Notes: generated by a model from the sequence alone, not told the origin. 12,300 nt of DNA from Candidatus Cloacimonadota bacterium (GCA_027064945.1 JAMOPB010000227.1:1-12300), one strand, 5' to 3'; positions 1-6,895 are shown, counted from the first letter of the stretch. Numbers and translations: made by a program.

Positions 1-498
1 TTTTCTAGGAATCAGACTGGTTTGAACGGCGCGCTATGAACTTTTATCTATTTACTAGTAAACAGTAACCTTACTATGCTCGTGTTACAGTTGGCCGGAC
101 CAAGTTGCTAGAAAACTTTTTTCTAGGAATCAGACTGGTTTGAACGGCGCGCTATGAACTTTTATCTATTTAATAGAAAATAGTAACCTTACTATGACTA
201 TGTTACAGTTGCTCGTACCAAGTTGCTAGAAAACTTTTTTCTAGGAATCAGACTGGTTTGAACGGCGCGCTATGAACTTTTATCTATTTACTAGTAAACA
301 GTAACCTTACTATGCTCGTGTTACAGTTGGCCGGACCAAGTTGCTAGAAAACTTTTTTCTAGGGATCAGACCGGTTTGATCGACGCGCTATGAACTTTTA
401 TCTATTTAATAGAAAATAGTAACCTTACTATGACTATGTTACAGTTGCTCGTACCAAGTTGCTAGAAAACTTTTTTCTAGGGATCAGACCAGTATGAT
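1..498. repeat. Tandem array of 118-bp structured repeats (partial at left edge)
   Basis: Four complete units start at 5, 123, 241 and 359, exactly 118 bp apart, followed by a degenerate partial unit from 477 to about 498. The array probably continues left of the window. Units 1 and 3 are identical (type A). Units 2 and 4 (type B) match each other except for four changes in the first 30 bp of unit 4, so the higher-order period is 236 bp. Each unit is rich in inverted repeats, listed here for unit 1: TTTTCTAG (1-8) with CTAGAAAA (108-115) closes the unit; TCAGAC/GTTTGA (12-17/20-25); a hairpin at 48-65; GTAAC/GTTAC (65-69/84-88); TTGG/CCAA (91-94/100-103). No conserved ORF runs through the array. 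It could be a structured RNA array, a replication or packaging element, or a protein-binding array. Function and strand are unknown. Confidence 0.93.
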
Positions 499-572
499 GC
501 TGTTATAACAATTTTATTGCAATTCAACTTCATCAAATCAATAAAACAATTAAAAATTAAAAAAAAAGCAAA
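499..572. other. Non-coding AT-rich spacer between repeat array and terminator
   Basis: Together with the repeat array this completes a 596-bp stretch without a gene. It contains a 10-bp palindrome, TGTTATAACA (501-510), and long A-runs (about 550-575) that form the U-tract of the leftward terminator next to it. I see no start codon with a convincing ribosome binding site and no RNA gene here. Confidence 0.6.
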
Positions 573-604
573 AAATCTGAGAACCGTGCACGGTTCTCAG
601 ATTT
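551..604 (-). terminator. Perfect-palindrome intrinsic terminator of the beta' gene
   Basis: Positions 573-604 form a 32-nt perfect palindrome centred on GTGCAC. Read leftward it is followed directly by T6 and then a further T-rich tract (down to about 551), the layout of a rho-independent terminator. The distal arm overlaps the TGA stop codon (597-599) of the RNAP beta' segment, so the terminator starts inside the gene end. The other flank has no T-run as good, so it is mainly a leftward terminator. Confidence 0.9.
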
Positions 605-1736
605 CTTTTCGAAAATCAACTTTTTGTAAATTTAGTTTTGTACCAGTATGGGCGGATTTAAGAGCAGAAGCAGTTAACGCGTCAGCTATTGAAGTTGAAA
701 CTATCAACAGTGGATCACCTGGCTTATATCCTTTTTTAAAAAATATTTCTCCGAGACATTTTCGACAAATACCATCTTCTGCTTTACAGTATAATGGTGA
801 TCTAATTTTTATTTTTGTTCCAATGCGCGGTGGACTAGTTATCAGTTTTCCATTACAATCATACCTGTTCAATATACTTTCAGCAATCAATTCGTTTGTA
901 ATTACAAGTTCTAAGCATTTTTTAGACCCGCAATCTTCTTTTTCCGAAATATGTATTTGAGACAATAATTCATTCAACGAGCGTACTAGATATCCGGGTT
1001 TCGCGGTACTTCTGGATTTATGATATTGCGAAGTTATAGCTTCACTAGCGCCAGCCACATATTCATCAGGTTTATGACCTTCAGCGAGAGACGTGGTAAC
1101 TACCTTATTAATTTCACCTTTGCTGTTGATACTTAATCCGCGAGCTAACAACATTCTCTGTATATTTGAAATTTCATTTTTGGCGCCACCGCTGTGTATC
1201 AGATCACTGATGCTACGCCCTTCTCTTTCGTATCTTTTAATCAATTCTTTTGCAAGTTCTTTAATTTTTTCATCAAATTCAACCGCGTCTATTTCACCGC
1301 TATTCAGTTTATTCACAAGTTTATTTTTTTCAAGTATTACATCATCCGGCACTACAAAATCAGAAGCTTGGTAACTAACCGCGTATTTAGTACCATATTG
1401 GAATCCAATAAATTGGAGCATCCATTGAATCCATATATTTTTAATCCCATCATTATTTTTTTTATAGAGCGCGGACAATAATTTTGCCAGATTTTTCTTA
1501 GTTAACGGTAAGAATTTTTTTAATTCATCATAGCTAAATCCAGCCTCTGCTACTATATTATATACGAGAGCTACGCCCAGCGGCAATTGTTTATTTCTTA
1601 CTTTCACTTTATCTGTTGCATCGTGACTGGAAAGCAATTGTAAATCTTCATTCATGATTTTTATTACATATTCAGGTAGTTCACTCTGTTTTGTAAATAT
1701 TAAATAATCTTTGTAAACTATTTCTTCGATTCTCAT
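597..1736 (-). CDS. Phage multisubunit RNA polymerase beta' segment (bridge helix, zinc site, trigger-helix 1)
   Basis: This 379-residue protein aligns by eye with the second half of bacterial RNAP beta'. Residues 110-131 (GFQYGTKYAVSYQASDFVVP) match the region just after the catalytic aspartate domain. Residues 182-201 match the SGARGSxxQIRQLAGMRGL region. Residues 219-256 match the bridge helix (GASEAI...SGYL-like). C269 and the C317-x6-C324-x2-C327 cluster reproduce the second beta' zinc site. Residues 338-366 match the first trigger helix, with the catalytic-type histidine at H363 (AHTG). The protein ends about 15 residues later, so the second trigger helix and C-terminal tail are absent, and the NADFDGD-bearing half must be encoded outside this window. 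Split beta and beta' subunits are characteristic of phiKZ-related jumbo phages. The start is supported by AAAGGA about 6 bases upstream. Confidence 0.9.
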   Translation of the reverse strand: MRIEEIVYKDYLIFTKQSELPEYVIKIMNEDLQLLSSHDATDKVKVRNKQLPLGVALVYNIVAEAGFSYDELKKFLPLTKKNLAKLLSALYKKNNDGIKNIWIQWMLQFIGFQYGTKYAVSYQASDFVVPDDVILEKNKLVNKLNSGEIDAVEFDEKIKELAKELIKRYEREGRSISDLIHSGGAKNEISNIQRMLLARGLSINSKGEINKVVTTSLAEGHKPDEYVAGASEAITSQYHKSRSTAKPGYLVRSLNELLSQIHISEKEDCGSKKCLELVITNELIAESILNRYDCNGKLITSPPRIGTKIKIRSPLYCKAEDGICRKCLGEIFFKKGYKPGDPLLIVSTSIADALTASALKSAHTGTKLNLQKVDFRKEI

Positions 1737-1820
1737 TCAATTCCTTTATTTGATTTCTGAATACTTGCGTCTAATGATTTTGGCATTAATCGAATTCAAG
1801 TTCAATGCGTTCATATGTGA

Positions 1821-2363
1821 TCATTTTTCTTGTTTAACCATCAATATTCTTGGAAAACCTTTGATATTGAATCTGATTTCTTTAAAACCTAGCGTAGAAT
1901 AATAGTTAATTAGTTTTTCACGCTGCTTACTCCAAGGTATCAATACTATCGGTAATTTTTTTAATTTTGCCTTTTTGTTCACGTGCTGGATTACAGTTTT
2001 ACCGGCTCCAGGCGCGATACTTGCAAGATCCGCTATAAAGATAAAATTTTTTATTTTAAGAATTTCATTATATAAATGCATTCTTTTCTTTTTGGAAGGA
2101 TTTTTAATTTTATTAAATTCAAAATAACGGCAAAAAGCTACAGGTTCATTTGTTTTTCGATCATACGCAATTGCATACAAATCTCCGTTTTTAAAATACT
2201 CTTTAATATGATCTAATGTTTTTGAATCAAGCTTTTCTTCATATATTTTGAGAATTTTTTTAATGGTTTTTAAATCCGGTTCTTCGTATGATGAAATTTC
2301 TTTAATATAATATTTTTTTTCAGAAACTAAACGTTTAGCTTCCTGTATAACATATTCACGCAT
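1821..2363 (-). CDS. GNAT-family N-acetyltransferase
   Basis: The 180-residue protein has the order of elements of a GCN5-related acetyltransferase. There is a beta hairpin around residues 62-82 (YAIAYDRKTNEPVAFCRY), then the acetyl-CoA motif A strand and loop at 108-128, with IADLASIAPGAGKTV giving the pyrophosphate-binding P-G-A-G turn, and a typical motif B end, YYSTLGFKEI, at 154-163. The family transfers an acyl group from CoA to an amine; the substrate here cannot be read. It lies between the two RNAP beta' genes on the same strand, 84 bp before the next start, and is probably co-transcribed with them. AAAGGA lies about 7 bases before the ATG. Whether it modifies host proteins, such as the host polymerase, is pure speculation. 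Confidence 0.8.
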   Translation of the reverse strand: MREYVIQEAKRLVSEKKYYIKEISSYEEPDLKTIKKILKIYEEKLDSKTLDHIKEYFKNGDLYAIAYDRKTNEPVAFCRYFEFNKIKNPSKKKRMHLYNEILKIKNFIFIADLASIAPGAGKTVIQHVNKKAKLKKLPIVLIPWSKQREKLINYYSTLGFKEIRFNIKGFPRILMVKQEK

Positions 2364-2448
2364 AAAAAATCCTTTATATCTATTTTATTTTTTTAAATAA
2401 AAATGCAACAGAACAGATATTAAATAGAAAAAAATAAAAGGAGAAAAA

Positions 2449-2724
2449 ATGGAAAGAAAATTTTTATTATTGAAACGTAGTTTTAATGAAAATGATTTAT
2501 TGTCTGCTGAATTGGCAGAGCTGATATGCGACAACTCTGCTAATTTAAACATTAGTACCGTCGTCTGCGACATGGCAGACGGCGAAAAAATTTATGTGGC
2601 AGAAGAGGGTGGAATCCACGATTGCCCTCTTCTGATGTTGTACGCAAACGATGAAATATACGGATGCGCGGCATATGCCGCGCTTCAAGAATTGCAAAAT
2701 CGGGGGATAATAGAGATCCTCTGA
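2449..2724 (+). CDS. Small protein, possibly thioredoxin/glutaredoxin fold without CXXC
   Basis: Ninety-one codons with a good ribosome binding site (AAAAGGAG, 6 bases before ATG). I do not recognise the family firmly. The spacing of a strand at residues 46-51, DCPLLMLYANDEIYGC (58-73) and a final helix (74-86) resembles the cis-proline and glycine part of glutaredoxins (xVPxxxxxGxxxGG), with P60 as the candidate cis-proline. The N-terminal strand-loop where CxxC should sit reads LLKRSFNEND, so a redox role is doubtful. Cysteines occur at 27, 40, 59 and 73. The coding DNA is unusual: from 2508 to the stop it is a series of strong hairpins (listed separately) and is more GC-rich than its surroundings, so an RNA-level function alone or alongside the protein is possible. 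It converges on the beta' tail gene with a 13-bp gap. Confidence 0.6.
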   Translation: MERKFLLLKRSFNENDLLSAELAELICDNSANLNISTVVCDMADGEKIYVAEEGGIHDCPLLMLYANDEIYGCAAYAALQELQNRGIIEIL

Positions 2725-2731
2725 TTGCAAT
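2508..2731 (+). other. Series of five strong stem-loops inside the small ORF
   Basis: H1: 2508-2520 pairs with 2535-2547 (13 bp, two G-U). H2: 2559-2568 with 2575-2584 (10 bp, one G-U, 6-nt loop). H3: 2600-2609 with 2625-2634 (10 bp, perfect), holding an inner TGG/CCA hairpin. H4: 2666-2683, the perfect palindrome GCGCGGCATATGCCGCGC. H5: ATTGCAA 2691-2697 with TTGCAAT 2725-2731, holding an inner AGAG/CTCT hairpin. Positions were read directly from the bases. The stems follow one another with short gaps, as in a structured RNA rather than ordinary coding sequence. Confidence 0.75.
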
Positions 2732-2738
2732 ATTTTTT
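2691..2738 (+). terminator. Probable terminator at the end of the small ORF
   Basis: ATTGCAA (2691-2697) pairs with TTGCAAT (2725-2731), with an inner AGAG-ATC-CTCT hairpin (2712-2722). One A and then T6 (2733-2738) follow. The TGA stop (2722-2724) lies inside the structure and the T-run reaches the stop codon of the convergent beta' tail gene. The stem is AT-rich, so efficiency may be modest. Confidence 0.5.
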
Positions 2739-3418
2739 CACCCTTTAACGGCATCTAGCAAACTGTCTTTTTTCTTTTCATAATCGGATGCAATGTTTGT
2801 TGCTAAAGCTTCTTTTGTATATCCGTAACCTATTGCGCGTTCTAAGGTACCGTTGACATGTATAGCTTGTTTAATATCTACAGGTTGTGCTTTTTTGTAA
2901 TCACCACCACACAGTCTAACAGGTTTGCTCTCATCATCAGGGCATCGGTATAATTCAGATAAGATTATTTCAAAATAAACCAGCGGTACAGTGCCTATTA
3001 TACCCGCGAATAATTGCTCGAGTACAGTTAACTGTTGGCTAATGTCATATTTAAAATATTTAATTCTGTTTTCTAAAATTGATCTAATAGCTTGCAAATC
3101 GCTTTCTAGCACTTTATATTCTGCTTTGATGATTACATCGTTTTCGTCAAATTCGATTTCAATTATATTTTTATCTGATGTAATTTTTCCGGTTTTTGGG
3201 ATCTGCACATTAAAAATAAAAGGCGTAACAGTACATTTTTCTGTAGCTTTGTCGCAAATTTGAAATGTACCAATTAGCTGATAACTGTCTCCTGTGTCGA
3301 TCAGTTCTTTATGCTCTTCTTTATTAATTATTATGTAAAGAGGTTTTTTAGCTATAATTTCATTTTCATGTACATCTACTAAAGATAAGAAAAATTTTTT
3401 ATCATATTTTAATTCCAC
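2738..3418 (-). CDS. Phage RNA polymerase beta' C-terminal tail segment
   Basis: This 226-residue protein is not obvious at first, but its last 90 residues follow the C-terminus of bacterial beta'. FEIILSELYR (149-158) matches the IEVIVRQM helix, RLCGGDYKKAQPVDIKQA (168-185) matches the LLEGQxxxxxxVxxxN region, and GYTKEALAT (199-207) matches the hallmark GITKASLAT. SLLDAV (219-224) stands where VLTEAA follows. The N-terminal 100 residues are beta-rich and unassigned. It appears to supply what is missing from the product of 597-1736, so beta' would be broken at the trigger loop. The start is GTG (3416-3418), fixed by AAGGAG five bases upstream and a good match in length. It would be the first gene of the leftward group. 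Confidence 0.68.
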   Translation of the reverse strand: MELKYDKKFFLSLVDVHENEIIAKKPLYIIINKEEHKELIDTGDSYQLIGTFQICDKATEKCTVTPFIFNVQIPKTGKITSDKNIIEIEFDENDVIIKAEYKVLESDLQAIRSILENRIKYFKYDISQQLTVLEQLFAGIIGTVPLVYFEIILSELYRCPDDESKPVRLCGGDYKKAQPVDIKQAIHVNGTLERAIGYGYTKEALATNIASDYEKKKDSLLDAVKG

Positions 3419-3559
3419 ACGCTCTCCTTAATATATTTTTGCTATGATTTTGGTTGCGCTTATCCGCTCACCAAAAAAGATATTATTCAACGATGCATCA
3501 AATATGTTAGCTCCAACTAATAAATAAATTTTTAAAAAAAAATATTAAAAAGGAACTGT
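3419..3559. other. Divergent intergenic region (promoters expected)
   Basis: This 141-bp gap separates the leftward beta' tail gene from the rightward phosphoesterase, so promoters for both directions should lie here. The leftward ribosome binding site AAGGAG occupies 3424-3429 (minus strand) and decides the GTG start. The rightward site AAAGGAA lies just before 3560. Sequences such as TATATTAAGG (leftward) are AT-rich, but I cannot match them to a defined promoter class. Confidence 0.45.
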
Positions 3560-4774
3560 ATGGCAAGAGGTAAAATATCTAGTTATCCGGTAAATCAAGA
3601 AATGTTAAAATATTGCAAAACCGATAAAGAACGTATTGTTATTGAAACAAGATTATCATGTGATTCAAATAAAGAAGTTGCGCAAATCCTCGAAATGGAT
3701 CCCAGGCGTATATCAGAAATCATTAAACGAGTATGGGTAAGGTGGCAAACAAGACCCTCAACACCTGAAACCGTAAAACAATCTGAAAACGTGGATAAAA
3801 AGTTTATAAATGCTTCGAAATATCTGATTAAAGGTGAAAGCATACTATATGACAGCGAAGGCAATGTTAAATTAAAATGGATCAAAACTAAAGCCGACGA
3901 GGTTGCATTACAAGAAGCTTTTGAAGAAGCGATAAACAATTTGATAGATAAAATTAAAAAAAACACTTTGCATCTAGATATCAACGTATCTGAGCCTGTT
4001 GATACAATCGATAATGAATTAACCGTTTATCCAATAGGTGATTTACATATTGGGATGTTTTCATGGGCTGCAGAAACCGGAGAAGATTACGACCTCAATA
4101 TTGCGTATAATACTATCAAAAGTGCTTATAAAAAACTGATAAACAGCGCGCCGAACACAGAAACTGCACTTTTAATTAATCTTGGAGATTTTTTCCATAT
4201 TGATAATTATGACGGTCAAACAGCGCGCAGCGGCAATAGGCTTGATTTTGATACCAGGTGGCCTAAAGTACTTGAAACTGGATTGAAGATTATGGTTGAG
4301 TTAATTTATATGTTGCTTTCTAAACATAAGAAAATAATTGTAAGAAATGCAATAGGCAACCATGATCAACATTCAACCATATTTCTAAACGCATATTTAA
4401 AAGCATGGTTTAATAATGATCCTAGGATACATGTTGAGGATGCACCTACTGCTTTCTGGTATTATAAATGGGGTAAAAATCTTATTGGCGTTACACATGG
4501 TGACACAGTCAAATTAACAGATTTACCTGAAATAATGGCGCACGACGCTGTGCAGTATTGGAGTAATACCGAGCATAGATATTGGTATATTGGACATGTA
4601 CATCACATGCAAAAGAAAGAATTTCGAACATGCGTTGTTGAAAGTTTCGGTACACTGGTAGCTAAAGACGCGTGGCATTATGCAAGCGGGTACAGGAGCA
4701 AACGACAAATAAAATATAAAGTGTTACATAATAAACATGGTGAAGTACTGGAAGGTACGGTCACAATTAACTGA
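3560..4774 (+). CDS. Calcineurin-like metallophosphoesterase with N-terminal HTH
   Basis: The 404-residue protein carries every metal-binding block of the calcineurin-like phosphoesterase superfamily in order: GDLHIG (160-165), GDFFH (209-213), GNHD (266-269), THGD (312-315) and GHVHH (345-349). These residues bind two metal ions and hydrolyse phosphoester bonds; relatives include DNA exonucleases of the SbcD/Mre11 type and small phosphatases. Residues 34-60 (SNKEVAQILEMDPRRISEII) read as a helix-turn-helix, separated from the catalytic domain by a charged helical linker (about 110-140). This suggests a DNA-acting nuclease or a regulator of DNA ends, but the substrate is inference. AAAGGAA precedes the ATG by 6 bases. 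It is the first gene of the rightward block. Confidence 0.88.
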   Translation: MARGKISSYPVNQEMLKYCKTDKERIVIETRLSCDSNKEVAQILEMDPRRISEIIKRVWVRWQTRPSTPETVKQSENVDKKFINASKYLIKGESILYDSEGNVKLKWIKTKADEVALQEAFEEAINNLIDKIKKNTLHLDINVSEPVDTIDNELTVYPIGDLHIGMFSWAAETGEDYDLNIAYNTIKSAYKKLINSAPNTETALLINLGDFFHIDNYDGQTARSGNRLDFDTRWPKVLETGLKIMVELIYMLLSKHKKIIVRNAIGNHDQHSTIFLNAYLKAWFNNDPRIHVEDAPTAFWYYKWGKNLIGVTHGDTVKLTDLPEIMAHDAVQYWSNTEHRYWYIGHVHHMQKKEFRTCVVESFGTLVAKDAWHYASGYRSKRQIKYKVLHNKHGEVLEGTVTIN

Positions 4775-4836
4775 ATTTTTCACCCTTGCTTAACATTAAA
4801 ATATAATATATAATTAAAATAAAAAGGATATAAAAC

Positions 4837-5172
4837 ATGGTTGATCATATAAAAAATTGTGTAAAACACGCGCATCTAATACCGCAATTAGAAACAATCG
4901 ATAACGGTAGACTTATAGATATAATAGAATTAAAATTAGAGCTATATTGTGCTGCGATGGAAATAAAATATAAAGGCAAATCAACCACTTCAGACACGCT
5001 AGATAATACGCACGCGGAACATGAATTACAAGAGTTGGAAACATGGGGCACTGCAATTCTTTTAAGAGATAAAATAATGCAGTATAAAGAATTGTTAGAA
5101 AACGATAATGGAGATAAAAACATAGAAGATTTAAAAATAGAAATTATTAAGATGATATATGACATAATTTAA
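4837..5172 (+). CDS. Hypothetical small helical protein
   Basis: 111 residues, not recognised. It is predicted to be mostly helical and acidic, with no membrane segment, signal peptide or metal-binding pattern. The start is supported by AAAAAGGA 8 bases before ATG. The 62-bp upstream gap is very AT-rich (TATAATATATAAT at about 4802-4814) and could hold a promoter. The TAA stop is the first arm of a perfect-palindrome terminator, so the gene probably ends a transcription unit. Confidence 0.7.
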   Translation: MVDHIKNCVKHAHLIPQLETIDNGRLIDIIELKLELYCAAMEIKYKGKSTTSDTLDNTHAEHELQELETWGTAILLRDKIMQYKELLENDNGDKNIEDLKIEIIKMIYDII

Positions 5173-5208
5173 CTAGGTGGCTAGCCACCTAGTTAAAAGT
5201 TTTTTTTG
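5170..5208 (+). terminator. Perfect-palindrome terminator
   Basis: Positions 5170-5195 form a 26-nt perfect palindrome centred on CTAG, with an 11-bp stem if the central 4 nt form the loop. It is followed by AAAG and T8 (5200-5207). The TAA stop of the preceding gene is the first three bases of the stem. This matches the design of the terminator at 573-604: a near loopless palindrome fused to a stop codon. Confidence 0.85.
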
Positions 5209-5236
5209 GATAAAAAAAATTGAAAAAGGAGTATAA

Positions 5237-6241
5237 ATGGCAGAAGTTAATCAGAGTGATTTTTTAAATATGTTGTACGAATTATCAAAAAACACGATAG
5301 AGGTTGAAGATGGAGATGAGATCGAAGTATTAGTTAACGGTAAAATATTAAAAATCAAAATTGAAGGAATCGAAGACGAAGATCCAGTTGCTGTGAAAAG
5401 AGAGGCTGATAACAACCGAGTTGATAAAGCGCCAAGAATTAGAGATCTAGGAGATGTTAAAGTTGCTTATATTGATGATAGATATTTTAATGGAGATTAT
5501 GATGCAATAAAATCGTTTATGGAAGATCATGATATCGACATTTTGATCGATAAAAAGTTTGAAGGAATCGTGTCAGTTGAAGATGACTCTGTGCACGGTT
5601 GCGTTGTGTTTGCTGATATCAATTTGCAGAGACTTGAAAGAAATTTTGGATATGATAATATATATTTAGGAACAGATGAATTTGCACTTGTATATGGATA
5701 CGATGGTTATCAAGATGTTGTAATTAGTGTAAATGATCAACATATTATCCAATATGATATAATGGAAGATAAAGAGTCGGCTAAGCTGCGTATTAAAGTG
5801 TGTAAAAAATATAGAATTTTAAAACCTTCAAATAAAACTCAATTCGAATTAGTTGAAAATGATTCAGAAGAATTATTTAACGATGAAACAAACATAACCG
5901 GATATGAAGGTATTGTTTGTTTTAAAGAAGAAGATAGGAAGATTTATCCAAATTCGATTGTAGTTGCTGATAAAAAATTAGCACCATACACATTTGTGGC
6001 AGGATCAATAGAACTTCGTGATAAACGTGGTTATATGTTGTTCAAAATGCATAAAGATGATGTAATGATAAATTATCATCTAGCCGAATTGACTGTGTAT
6101 GACGGGGCACCCGAAAGTCCTTTTAGCATTAAAATTTTAGATGAAGATAATTATCATCTTGAGATTTGGGAACAAGATGACTATTTGCTAGTATGCGCTG
6201 TACTCGATGATCATCAAATTAATGTAGAAGAAGGAGCATAA
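5237..6241 (+). CDS. Hypothetical acidic protein
   Basis: 334 residues, family not recognised. It is strongly acidic, with Asp/Glu runs such as VEDGDEIEV (22-30) and EGIEDEDP, and appears beta-rich without membrane segments or a signal peptide. I see no catalytic motif. It starts after AAAAAGGAG (6 bases before ATG) and ends 2 bp before the next ATG, so the two are translated from one message and may be partners. A virion or scaffold-type role or a DNA-mimic role would fit its composition, but nothing in the sequence decides this. Confidence 0.75.
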   Translation: MAEVNQSDFLNMLYELSKNTIEVEDGDEIEVLVNGKILKIKIEGIEDEDPVAVKREADNNRVDKAPRIRDLGDVKVAYIDDRYFNGDYDAIKSFMEDHDIDILIDKKFEGIVSVEDDSVHGCVVFADINLQRLERNFGYDNIYLGTDEFALVYGYDGYQDVVISVNDQHIIQYDIMEDKESAKLRIKVCKKYRILKPSNKTQFELVENDSEELFNDETNITGYEGIVCFKEEDRKIYPNSIVVADKKLAPYTFVAGSIELRDKRGYMLFKMHKDDVMINYHLAELTVYDGAPESPFSIKILDEDNYHLEIWEQDDYLLVCAVLDDHQINVEEGA

Positions 6242-6243
6242 GA

Positions 6244-6891
6244 ATGAGAAAAATAACACTAACTGAGGCTCTTGCTGAGTTAAAATTATTGGATAAAAAA
6301 ATTGATAAAAAAATTAACGAATTGCGTTCAAATGCGTCCCTTGTAGACTATAAAATAGGAAAGAGCCAAGTAGGTTCTATGTCTCATAAAACTGAAGATG
6401 AAATTAAACGTGAAGGTCAAGCTCTTCTTCAAAGTTTAATGGATTTAATAGCCAACAGAAAACAACTAAAAGCAAAGATTGCTGAAACTAATGCAATTAC
6501 TAAAATCACAGTCGCAGGAAACGAATATACTATAGTTGAAGCTATAGAAAGAAAACGTTTTTTAGAAAAAGAGAAAACAGTTGTTAATCTTTTAATGCAT
6601 GAATATGAAAATGTAAGAGATCAAGTATTAGACATCAATGAAAGAGCAAAAGATGAAGTTGACAGGTTGCTAGAATCGCGTTTATCTACAGATAGCAAGA
6701 ATCAAAATGCTAAAGAAATAGATGAATTAATGAAAGTGCTTTTGATGAATAAAGAGGCGCAAATTATCGATCCTTTAAACATCAAAGAGATAGCTGAAAA
6801 ACTAAATGAAGAAATTGAACAATTTGAAAAAGATGTAGATATCGCTCTATCAATCGTAAACGCGAAAACCGAAATCGAAATTGATTTCTAA
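6244..6891 (+). CDS. Coiled-coil protein resembling DIP1984 family
   Basis: 215 residues, almost entirely helical. The pattern fits the small DIP1984 (septicolysin-like) family: LTEALAELKLLDKKIDKKI (5-23), then LMDLIANRKQLKAKIAETNA (about 66-85) with a T-N-A turn, then a short hairpin with VAGNEYTIVEAIERKRFLEK, and a terminal helix ending near NAKTEIEI. The match was made from memory of the family layout, not by a search. The function of the family is not well established. GGAG of its binding site lies within the last codons of the upstream gene, indicating coupled translation. It is the last gene before the 521-bp non-coding region. Confidence 0.75.
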   Translation: MRKITLTEALAELKLLDKKIDKKINELRSNASLVDYKIGKSQVGSMSHKTEDEIKREGQALLQSLMDLIANRKQLKAKIAETNAITKITVAGNEYTIVEAIERKRFLEKEKTVVNLLMHEYENVRDQVLDINERAKDEVDRLLESRLSTDSKNQNAKEIDELMKVLLMNKEAQIIDPLNIKEIAEKLNEEIEQFEKDVDIALSIVNAKTEIEIDF

Positions 6892-6895
6892 TTTT

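Noticed and set aside
1..498. CRISPR array or hammerhead-type ribozyme array
   Set aside because: The 118-bp units abut directly without variable spacers, so it is not CRISPR. The conserved hammerhead core (CUGAUGA with GAAA) is absent on both strands of the unit.
517..960. Rightward ORF of 147 codons
   Set aside because: It lies opposite the well-supported beta' gene, has no ribosome binding site and crosses the terminator palindrome. It is a shadow.
2545..2754. Leftward ORF opposite the small structured gene
   Set aside because: No ribosome binding site, and it overlaps both neighbours. Its openness follows from the inverted repeats in the rightward gene.
4792..4803. AACA-N6-TA, resembling the AR9 late promoter consensus, also at 7380-7391
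   Set aside because: Two sites (upstream of 4837 and of nrdA) fit, but in such AT-rich DNA the pattern is expected by chance in roughly one of eight upstream regions, and the other genes lack it.
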